A stretch of DNA of 5,036 bases. Origin: Comamonas sp. GTDB lineage: Bacteria; Pseudomonadota; Gammaproteobacteria; Burkholderiales; Burkholderiaceae_C. Each line of letters starts with the position of its first letter. Position 1 is the stretch's first letter. The stretch is from assembly GCA_018384835.1 (NCBI GenBank), contig JAHAYB010000260.1, positions 1 through 5,036 on the forward strand. The letters are read 5' to 3'. A program made the translations under genes and the position numbers. Under the pieces are notes generated by a model. The model saw nothing but the letters and a program-made list of their open reading frames with translations, did no database searches and was not told the DNA's origin. Of the stretch, positions 1 through 5,036 are shown piece after piece.

Positions 1-107
1 CTGGCCAAGTAGCACGCAAAATTACCATGCAACTGGAGGTGGCGGGCTTGCTGCCTATCCCGGCTCCCAAACCTGTCCCTAAACATTCATATTCAACCCA
101 CCGATGA
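1..107 (+). CDS. aroK: Probable shikimate kinase, C-terminal end only (partial)
   Basis: This is the tail of a reading frame that enters from the left edge (first full codon at 3) and stops at the TGA at 105-107. About 34 residues are visible, beginning [18 protein letters not shown] and ending in a proline- and histidine-rich tail ([15 protein letters not shown]). The TMQLE-VAG stretch resembles, from memory, the C-terminal helix of betaproteobacterial shikimate kinases. AroK phosphorylates shikimate in the cytoplasm using ATP, and in proteobacteria its gene commonly sits directly before aroB, as here. No catalytic motif (Walker A, lid) falls inside the window, so the call rests on the tail and on position. 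The other two forward frames stop at 10-12 and 80-82. A gene ending at 12 would leave a 91-base gap before aroB and is the alternative. Confidence 0.62.
   Translation, partial: GQVARKITMQLEVAGLLPIPAPKPVPKHSYSTHR
104..107 (+). promoter_or_regulatory. ATGA stop/start overlap joining aroK and aroB
   Basis: The bases ATGA hold the aroB start codon (104-106) and the stop codon of the upstream frame (TGA, 105-107). The 20 bases before the aroB start, which end in TTCAACCCACCG, contain no purine-rich Shine-Dalgarno sequence. Such overlaps usually reflect translational coupling, where ribosomes ending on the first gene restart on the second. That reading is inferred; the overlap and the missing ribosome site are seen directly. 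Confidence 0.6.
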
Positions 108-1240
108 CTGCTACCACCACTTTCCCCCAAGCTTCTGCCCAAAACCTGCACAGCGTCCCCATTGACCTGGGCGAGCGCTCCTACCCCATCCACATCGGCA
201 CCGGCCTGCTGGGTGCGGCCAGCAGCTTTGCCGCGTGCCCCAAGGCGGCGCAGGCCGTAATCGTGACCAACACCACGGTAGCGCCGCTGTACGCCCAGCA
301 ATTGCAAGCCGCCCTGGCCACCCATTACCCGCAGGTGCGCACCGTCACCCTGCCCGATGGTGAAGCCTATAAAGATTGGCAAACCCTGAACCTGATTTTT
401 GATGCCCTGCTAGGCCACGGCTGCGACCGCAAAACCGCGCTGTTCGCCCTGGGCGGCGGCGTGGTGGGCGATATGACCGGCTTTGCCGCCGCCAGCTATA
501 TGCGCGGCGTGCCCTTTGTGCAGATTCCAACCACGCTGCTTTCGCAAGTCGATTCCAGCGTGGGCGGTAAAACCGCCATCAATCACCCCTTGGGCAAGAA
601 CATGATTGGCGCGTTCTACCAGCCGCAACGGGTGGTGTGTGACCTCAGCAGCCTAGCCACTCTGCCCGAGCGCGAGCTATCCGCCGGCCTGGCCGAAGTC
701 ATCAAGTACGGTCCGATTGCCGACATGGCCTTCCTCGACTGGCTGGAGCAGCACATGGACGCGCTGCGCCAGCGCGATGGCGCGGCACTGGCGCAGGCCG
801 TCAAGCGCAGCGTAGAAATCAAAGCCTGGGTTGTCGGCCAGGATGAAAAAGAATCTGGCCTACGCGCCATCCTCAACTTTGGCCACACCTTTGGCCATGC
901 AATTGAAGCAGGCATGGGCTACGGCCACTGGCTGCATGGCGAGGCTGTAGGCGCAGGCATGGTGATGGCTGCCGAGCTATCCCAACGCCTGGGGCTGGTG
1001 GATGGTGCCTTTGTGCAGCGCCTGACCCAGCTAATCGCCCGCGCTGGCCTGCCCACCCGTGGCGCAGTGCTGGATGCGCAAGACAACGCTGCCGCCTACC
1101 TTGCCCACATGCGCGTCGATAAAAAAGCCGAGGCGGGCGACATCCGCTTTGTGCTGATTGACGGCCCCGGCCAAGCCATTGTGCGCAGCGCCCCCGATGC
1201 CCTGGTGCGCGAGGTGATTGACCACTGCTGCTGCTCTTAG
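104..1240 (+). CDS. aroB: 3-dehydroquinate synthase
   Basis: AroB converts the seven-carbon phosphate DAHP to 3-dehydroquinate, the second step of the shikimate pathway to aromatic amino acids, using NAD and a divalent metal (zinc or cobalt) in the cytoplasm. The 378-residue product has the usual family length. The N-terminal domain carries the glycine-rich NAD site GGGVVGD at residues 117-123, followed by [20 protein letters not shown] at 141-160, with K156 in the active-site loop. The C-terminal domain carries the metal ligands by family comparison: E198 in [10 protein letters not shown]261 in GHTFGHAIE, and H278 in [12 protein letters not shown]265 is the likely catalytic histidine and K201 another active-site lysine. 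All key residues are present, so it should be active. The ATG at 104 overlaps the stop of the probable aroK, which supports this start and one operon. The protein ends oddly in HCCCS, three cysteines in a row. The gene stops 51 bases from the converging MFS gene. Confidence 0.97.
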   Translation: MTATTTFPQASAQNLHSVPIDLGERSYPIHIGTGLLGAASSFAACPKAAQAVIVTNTTVAPLYAQQLQAALATHYPQVRTVTLPDGEAYKDWQTLNLIFDALLGHGCDRKTALFALGGGVVGDMTGFAAASYMRGVPFVQIPTTLLSQVDSSVGGKTAINHPLGKNMIGAFYQPQRVVCDLSSLATLPERELSAGLAEVIKYGPIADMAFLDWLEQHMDALRQRDGAALAQAVKRSVEIKAWVVGQDEKESGLRAILNFGHTFGHAIEAGMGYGHWLHGEAVGAGMVMAAELSQRLGLVDGAFVQRLTQLIARAGLPTRGAVLDAQDNAAAYLAHMRVDKKAEAGDIRFVLIDGPGQAIVRSAPDALVREVIDHCCCS

Positions 1241-1247
1241 GCTCTGC

Positions 1248-1305
1248 CCCAACGCATCCTAGCGCCGGGGAATGATGGACATGGATGCCTTTTATACCCG
1301 TTGGG
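1248..1305. terminator. Nested inverted repeat between convergent aroB and MFS genes, possible terminator
   Basis: CCCAAC (1248-1253) can pair with GTTGGG (1300-1305), and directly inside it GCATCC (1254-1259) can pair with GGATGC (1283-1288). This leaves an 11-base bulge on one side and a 23-base loop. A TTTT run at 1290-1293 follows the inner right arm on the plus strand, so the inner hairpin alone could end aroB transcription. The outer right arm lies inside the last codons of the MFS gene. The pairing is seen directly. The large loop and bulge make this a weak intrinsic terminator, and its function is only inferred. Confidence 0.3.
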
Positions 1306-2602
1306 TGAGCCGCTTTTTCTGCACCCCTGTGCCTACTGCGCCAGCGGCCAGAATGCTCACCGCCAGGGCAATGGCTGCGCCCATAAAAACAGCGCGTGGC
1401 TGGCCGCCATCCATGAGCCAGCCAAAAATAGGGGCGGCAACGCTAAAGCCCAAATCCAGCCCAGAGTACACCGTGCCATAAACGCGCCCGGTTGCTCCCT
1501 CGGGGGCGGCCTGCTTAATCAGCATATCGCGTGAGGGGCCAGCCAAGCCCTGACCAAATCCAGCGGCAGAGGCCACCACCAGAGCCAGCATTCCCGGTAT
1601 CCAGCCCGAGCCTGCCAGCGCCAGCAGCACAGCGGCCAGCAGCAAGTTGGCGGCAATCACCCGCTCTAGGCGCTGCACCCGGGCAACCAAAAAGCCGCCG
1701 CCAATCATGCCCGCAGCGCTGCACAGCATAAAACCGGTGACTACCAGGGACGAAAGCTCTTGGCGCAGACCGTAAATCTGGCTCATGGCGGGGGCGGCAA
1801 AACTTTGCACGGCGCTCAGACCAATCGTGCTGAAGAAGAAGAAAGCAAAGCACAGCCAGACGGCAGAGAGCTTCAAAAACGCAAAAGAGCTTTCGCCGTC
1901 CTTGGTGGCCGTAGTGGCGGCGGTGGCTGTAGTTGTGGCACTGCTACTTGCTGCGCTGGCATTGGCGTTGGCATTGGCAGCTTCTAGCACCGGGGCACGG
2001 TCATCAAGCCAACGGCGCTGGTGTACCACCAAGGCCAGCACCAACGCAGCCAGCACAGCGCCGCCCAAACAGGCCAAGCGCCAGGAACCAGTTAGCCCAG
2101 TAATCCCAGCCATAAACACCGGAGCCAGCGCCCAGCCCAGGTTGCCCGAGATGCCATGCACCGAAAATGCGTGCCCCATATTCTTGGGCGATACGCGCTT
2201 ATTCAAAATAGTGAAATCCACCGGGTGAAAAGGCGCATTGCCCAGCCCGGCTAAAAATGCCGCCAGCATCAGCATGGCATAGTTTTGCGCCATAGAAGCG
2301 GTGATACCCGCCAGCACAAAGCAGCCCAAAGCGCCAAACAAAATAGGGCGCGCGCCAATGCGGTCCACTAAAAACCCCGACAGCATCTGCCCCACGCCCG
2401 AGACGATAAAGAACAGCGACACCATCGCCCCCAGCTCGGCATAGCTCACGCCAAACTCGGCAATCAACCAAGGGAATAGCGGCGGCAGCAGCAGGTGAAA
2501 AAAGTGGGAAGAACCATGTGCCACACCAATCAAGGTGATGGTGCGTGCGTCTTGGCGCTCAGGCGCAGTTGTGGGGGAGGAAGTGGGTAATGATGCAGTC
2601 AT
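1292..2602 (-). CDS. MFS transporter, resembling the fosmidomycin-resistance (Fsr) type
   Basis: This 436-residue inner-membrane protein belongs to the major facilitator superfamily, secondary transporters that usually exchange solutes against protons. Hydrophobic stretches fit two six-helix halves, roughly residues 23-195 and 240-425. MFS motif A is clear between helices 2 and 3: GFLVDRIGARP at 76-86. The histidine-rich first helix (HGSSHFFHLLLPPLFPW, 29-45) and GLGNAPFHP (119-127) with HGISGNLGWALAP (149-161) recall E. coli Fsr, which has FHPE at the same place. Here it reads FHPV. The substrate cannot be read from the sequence: drug efflux and uptake of a small organic acid both remain possible. 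The central cytoplasmic loop holds an Ala/Asn/Ser/Thr-rich stretch at about 208-237. The start is the ATG at 2602, preceded only by a weak AAGATG purine stretch. It lies 68 bases downstream of moaC on the same strand, so co-transcription is possible, and it faces aroB at its other end. Confidence 0.88.
   Translation of the reverse strand: MTASLPTSSPTTAPERQDARTITLIGVAHGSSHFFHLLLPPLFPWLIAEFGVSYAELGAMVSLFFIVSGVGQMLSGFLVDRIGARPILFGALGCFVLAGITASMAQNYAMLMLAAFLAGLGNAPFHPVDFTILNKRVSPKNMGHAFSVHGISGNLGWALAPVFMAGITGLTGSWRLACLGGAVLAALVLALVVHQRRWLDDRAPVLEAANANANASAASSSATTTATAATTATKDGESSFAFLKLSAVWLCFAFFFFSTIGLSAVQSFAAPAMSQIYGLRQELSSLVVTGFMLCSAAGMIGGGFLVARVQRLERVIAANLLLAAVLLALAGSGWIPGMLALVVASAAGFGQGLAGPSRDMLIKQAAPEGATGRVYGTVYSGLDLGFSVAAPIFGWLMDGGQPRAVFMGAAIALAVSILAAGAVGTGVQKKRLTQRV
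1892..1981 (-). repeat. Low-complexity stretch encoding the MFS central linker
   Basis: These bases encode MFS residues 208-237, which contain ANANANASAASSS, then a Thr/Ala run, then KDGESS. At the DNA level the region is a degenerate short repeat, with GGCATTGGCGTTGGCATTGG around 1958-1977 and GTGGC/GGCGG units at about 1904-1930. It lies in the cytoplasmic loop joining helices 6 and 7, where MFS proteins tolerate length change. The repetition is seen directly. That it arose by replication slippage is inference. Confidence 0.6.
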
Positions 2603-2670
2603 TGCCGCATCTTAAACACGGGGTTAATAGTCTATGGGGGCGTATGGCTGGTATGACGGGCTGTCTGTCC

Positions 2671-3162
2671 TCAAGCCACCCAACTACCGGATTTGCCGCC
2701 GTGCTTCTCCAGCACACGGATGTCCTGCATCACCATGGTTTTGTCGGCGGCCTTGCACATATCGTAAATCGTCAGCAGGCCGACTTGCACTGCCGTCAGC
2801 GCCTCCATCTCCACACCGGTTTGCCCCAGGGTATGCACCGTGGCCGTGCAGACAATGCTGGCGCTGGCAGGCTCTAATGCAAATTCCACGGCGACACGGG
2901 TCAAGGCCAGGGGGTGGCACAGGGGAATCAAATCGCTGGTTTTTTTGGCGGCCATGATGGCGGCAATACGCGCCACGCCCAGTACATCACCTTTTTTGCT
3001 GCTACCACTTTGCACCAGCGCCAAAGTGGCAGGCTGCATCACAATGCGCCCCTGGGCAATGGCCACGCGCTGGGTGCTGGCCTTTGCGCCCACATCCACC
3101 ATATGCGCCTGGCCTTGGGCATCAAAATGGGTCAAAACAGCAGGGGAAGTGGGATGAGGCAT
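2671..3162 (-). CDS. moaC: Cyclic pyranopterin monophosphate synthase (molybdenum cofactor biosynthesis)
   Basis: MoaC acts with MoaA in the first step of molybdenum cofactor synthesis, turning the 3',8-cyclo-dihydro-GTP made by MoaA into cyclic pyranopterin monophosphate in the cytoplasm. From the ATG at 3162 the product is 163 residues, the normal family length. Landmarks are [18 protein letters not shown] near the N-terminus, [51 protein letters not shown] followed by MCKA, and a C-terminal HGGKSGSW. By comparison with E. coli MoaC the active-site residues K57, H83, E118, E120, D134 and K137 are all present, so it should be functional. An in-frame TTG at 3180 would add six residues (MTGLLA), but ATG at 3162 gives the usual short leader before LTHFD. 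Neither start has a good ribosome site. No other moa gene is in the window. The MFS gene follows on the same strand, and the M48 protease gene diverges from its start. Confidence 0.96.
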   Translation of the reverse strand: MPHPTSPAVLTHFDAQGQAHMVDVGAKASTQRVAIAQGRIVMQPATLALVQSGSSKKGDVLGVARIAAIMAAKKTSDLIPLCHPLALTRVAVEFALEPASASIVCTATVHTLGQTGVEMEALTAVQVGLLTIYDMCKAADKTMVMQDIRVLEKHGGKSGSWVA

Positions 3163-3261
3163 AGCAAGCAGACCAGTCAAATCAAGAAAACAAAGGGGCG
3201 CAAAGGCTTAGAGAGGGCTGGCAGATTTGCAACTTTTGCAGCGGCCAACCATCATTCAATC
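3163..3261. promoter_or_regulatory. Divergent intergenic region between moaC and the M48 protease gene
   Basis: These 99 bases separate two genes that point away from each other, so promoters for both are expected here. On the plus strand TTGCAA (3227-3232) and CATCAT (3250-3255), 17 bases apart, each match a sigma-70 consensus hexamer at four of six positions. They would start transcription almost at the protease ATG. No comparably spaced pair was found for moaC. A perfect 13-base inverted repeat, TGCAA-CTT-TTGCA (3228-3240), overlaps the plus-strand candidate and could be a small operator. A CAAAGG repeat occurs at 3191-3196 and 3201-3206. The sequence matches are seen; promoter and operator roles are inferred and weak. 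Confidence 0.4.
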
Positions 3262-4866
3262 ATGGCACAGAACACCTTTTCCCCTGCACAGCCGCACACT
3301 ACCCCCCACCCCCGCCCCCGCTTGCAACTGGCTAGACGGCTGATGCTGTCTTTGGCTTGTGTGCTGGCTTTGGGCAGCACGGCACAAGCGCAAGTCCAAC
3401 TCCCCCATTTGGGCGATGGCGCAGATTGGGGCATGAGCCAAGAGCGCCAAGTGGGCGACAGCATCATTCCCCACCTCTACCGCGACCCGGATTACATCGA
3501 CGATGCGCCCCTGCACGCCTACGTCATGGGGCTATGGCATCCCCTGGTGCAAGCCGCCCTAGCACGTGGCGATATGAGCGAAGAACTGCACGAGCGCTTT
3601 GCCTGGCAACTGCTGCTGGGCAAAGACCGCAGCATCAACGCCTTTGCCCTGCCCGGCGGCTACCTGGGCGTACACCTGGGGCTGATTGGCGCAGTCACTA
3701 GCAGCGACGAGCTGGCTACGGTGCTGGCGCATGAACTCAGCCACGTCACCCAGCGCCACATTGCCCGCATGATGGGCGAAGAAAAAAAGAATATGCCCCT
3801 GCTGCTAGCGGGCATGGTGCTGGGCGCATTGGCCGCCAGCAAAAGCCCAGACGCAGCCCAAGCGCTGATACTGGGCGGACACGCCGCCGCAGCGCAAAAC
3901 CAGCTCAGTTTTTCCCGCGATATGGAGCGCGAAGCCGACCGCGTGGGCTTTAACCTGCTTGCGCCCGCTGGCTTCAACCCCCAAGGCGCTGCCAGCATGT
4001 TCGACAAACTGCAACAAGCCAGCCGCTTGAACGACAACGGCAGTTGGCCTTACCTGCGCAGCCACCCCCTGACCAGCGAGCGCATTGCCGACATGCAATC
4101 GCGCCTGCCGCCTGATGCCCCCGCCCAGCCGCTCACCGGTAGCTACGAACACGCCCTGATGGCCGCCCGCGCCCGGGTTTTAAGCCAGCCCGGCATTGAC
4201 CGCCTGCGCCAATGGGCAGAGCAAGCCCAAGGTAGCCAAGGCAGTGATTGGGCGCAGCGCCCGCCCAAGGAGCAAGCCGCCATCCTCTACGCCGCCGCGC
4301 TAGCGCAGCAACAACTGCGCCAACCCCAGGCCGCTGATAAAAACGCCCAGCGGCTGGAAGAACTGCTCCAGCGCCAGCAGGCCGAGGCGGCAGCCCTGCG
4401 CCAAAGTGCCTGGCTGCGTGCCGAGCTGGCGCTAGCCAATGAGCAGCCCCAGGCCGCCCTGCAAGCCTTGCGCCAAGCGCCCACACTGCCCAAAACTGCC
4501 GCCAACCCCGAGGCACAGCGCCCCGCCCTGCTGCTGCAAGCCCGCGCCCTGCTGGCCCTGCAACGCCCGCAAGAAGCCGCCGAGCCGCTGCAAACCTGGG
4601 TCAGCCTGCACCCGCAAGATGCCCAAGCCTGGCAAGTGCTGGCGCAAGCCTGGCAGGCCGCAGGCCAACCCCTGCGCAGCCTACGCGCCCAGGCCGAGGC
4701 GCAAGTGGCTATTTACGACTACAGCGCCGCGCTAGACCGCTTCAAAGCCGCGCAAACCCTGGCGCAGCGCAGCGGCGCAGCGGCTGACCATATTGAAGCC
4801 TCCATCATCAACACCCGCCTGCGCGAGATGCAGAGCAAGCTCAAAGAGCAGGCCAGCCAGAAGTAG
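3262..4866 (+). CDS. Exported M48 zinc metalloprotease with TPR-like C-terminal region (BepA/YfgC-like)
   Basis: Proteins of this type are periplasmic zinc peptidases; E. coli BepA helps assemble or degrade outer-membrane proteins such as LptD. From the ATG at 3262 the product is 534 residues, somewhat longer than E. coli BepA. A basic stretch ending in RR (25-26) and a hydrophobic core (27-38) form a signal peptide with a likely AQA cleavage site after residue 43. There is no lipobox, so a soluble periplasmic protein is expected. The M48 domain spans about 55-285: HELSH gives H157, E158 and H161, the SRDMEREADRVGF motif supplies E222 as third ligand and D226, and SHPLTSERIAD at 267-277 contains H268, which aligns by spacing with the regulatory H246 of BepA. 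Residues about 295-515 are Ala/Gln/Leu-rich helices typical of TPR repeats. The mature protein has no cysteine. The frame stays open upstream to 2914, but that part lies antisense to moaC. A start at 3343 would remove most of the basic n-region. No Shine-Dalgarno sequence precedes 3262. Confidence 0.92.
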   Translation: MAQNTFSPAQPHTTPHPRPRLQLARRLMLSLACVLALGSTAQAQVQLPHLGDGADWGMSQERQVGDSIIPHLYRDPDYIDDAPLHAYVMGLWHPLVQAALARGDMSEELHERFAWQLLLGKDRSINAFALPGGYLGVHLGLIGAVTSSDELATVLAHELSHVTQRHIARMMGEEKKNMPLLLAGMVLGALAASKSPDAAQALILGGHAAAAQNQLSFSRDMEREADRVGFNLLAPAGFNPQGAASMFDKLQQASRLNDNGSWPYLRSHPLTSERIADMQSRLPPDAPAQPLTGSYEHALMAARARVLSQPGIDRLRQWAEQAQGSQGSDWAQRPPKEQAAILYAAALAQQQLRQPQAADKNAQRLEELLQRQQAEAAALRQSAWLRAELALANEQPQAALQALRQAPTLPKTAANPEAQRPALLLQARALLALQRPQEAAEPLQTWVSLHPQDAQAWQVLAQAWQAAGQPLRSLRAQAEAQVAIYDYSAALDRFKAAQTLAQRSGAAADHIEASIINTRLREMQSKLKEQASQK

Positions 4867-4883
4867 GAGCGTATTTACTCCCA

Positions 4884-5036
4884 TCACCGCCGCCAAAATG
4901 CCGGTGCCAGCAACGCCATCACGCTTAAAAACTCCAGCCGTCCCAACAGCATGGCCAGCGTACACACGGCAATTTGAAAATCGCTAAGTACCGCGTAATT
5001 CGACGTTGGCCCCAGCGCCCCCAACCCCGGCCCTGT
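4884..5036 (-). CDS. trkH: Trk system potassium uptake protein TrkH, C-terminal end only (partial)
   Basis: The reverse strand reads 50 codons inward from the right edge to a TGA at 4886-4884. The peptide starts TGPGLGALGPTSNYAVLSDF and closes with GRLEFLSVMALLAPAFWRR. GPGLG fits the last pore-loop region of the TrkH/KtrB potassium channel superfamily, and the GRLE...PAFWR ending is characteristic of TrkH, whose E. coli form ends in a similar FGRLE...PTFWR sequence. A hydrophobic segment (QIAVCTLAMLLG through MALLAPAFW) is the final membrane helix. TrkH forms the inner-membrane potassium-translocating subunit and works with the NAD-binding regulator TrkA, whose gene is not in this window. The rest of the gene, over 400 codons in the usual family member, lies beyond the edge. 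It converges on the M48 protease gene with only 17 bases between the two stop codons. Confidence 0.93.
   Translation of the reverse strand, partial: TGPGLGALGPTSNYAVLSDFQIAVCTLAMLLGRLEFLSVMALLAPAFWRR

Noticed and set aside
1785..2228. Plus-strand open frame of 147 codons with an Ala/Val-rich hydrophobic stretch
   Set aside because: It is entirely antisense to the MFS gene. The hydrophobic run is the reverse complement of the linker's Ala/Thr repeat, and there is no ribosome site or family resemblance.
2603..2670. Gap between moaC and the MFS gene searched for a promoter or terminator
   Set aside because: No stem followed by a T-run and no well-spaced pair of promoter hexamers was seen. The 68 bases neither prove nor exclude co-transcription.
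2914..3261. Upstream extension of the M48 protease frame, open without a stop, giving a longer 650-residue protein
   Set aside because: It runs antisense through moaC, which has an intact family signature, and it would bury the signal peptide more than 140 residues inside the protein.
4133..4516. Minus-strand open frame of 127 codons, Ala/Gly/Arg-rich
   Set aside because: It is a shadow of the GC-rich TPR coding region. Its composition is typical of antisense frames and it has no recognisable motif.
4862..4881. Possible hairpin GGAG (4866-4869) / CTCC (4878-4881) between the M48 protease and trkH stops
   Set aside because: The stem is only four base pairs and no T-run follows on either strand, so it is not supportable as a terminator.
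1..5036. CRISPR array, tRNA or rRNA gene, insertion sequence, toxin-antitoxin pair or phage gene
   Set aside because: No regularly spaced repeats, structural RNA signatures, transposase motifs or terminal inverted repeats were seen, and almost all bases are explained by six conserved genes or gene ends.

Overview
The window looks like an ordinary, densely coded piece of chromosome from a betaproteobacterium, most likely Burkholderiales and probably close to Comamonadaceae. This rests on the GC-rich sequence, the style of the AroB, MoaC and TrkH proteins, and the aroK-aroB pair. The genus call is inference from recalled families, not from a search.

Layout: (1) 1-107, plus strand, the last codons of a gene that is probably aroK (shikimate kinase). 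Its stop overlaps the next start in an ATGA. (2) 104-1240, plus strand, complete aroB (3-dehydroquinate synthase). (3) 1241-1291, a short convergent gap with a nested inverted repeat that may act as a terminator. (4) 1292-2602, minus strand, a 12-helix MFS transporter resembling the fosmidomycin-resistance (Fsr) type, with a low-complexity Ala/Asn/Ser/Thr linker between its halves. (5) 2671-3162, minus strand, moaC (cyclic pyranopterin monophosphate synthase). (6) 3163-3261, a divergent intergenic region that must hold the start signals for moaC and for the gene to its right. (7) 3262-4866, plus strand, an exported M48 metalloprotease with a C-terminal TPR-like region, similar to BepA/YfgC. 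(8) 4884-5036, minus strand, the last 50 codons of trkH (potassium uptake), which run out of the right edge.

The genes do not form one pathway. AroK and AroB act in the shikimate pathway, MoaC in molybdenum cofactor synthesis, the M48 protease in envelope protein quality control, and TrkH in potassium import. The MFS transporter has no assignable substrate. No RNA gene, CRISPR array, insertion sequence, phage gene or attachment site was seen, and no gap without a gene is longer than about 100 bases. I found no convincing sign of an undescribed system; the findings below are modest points for checking.
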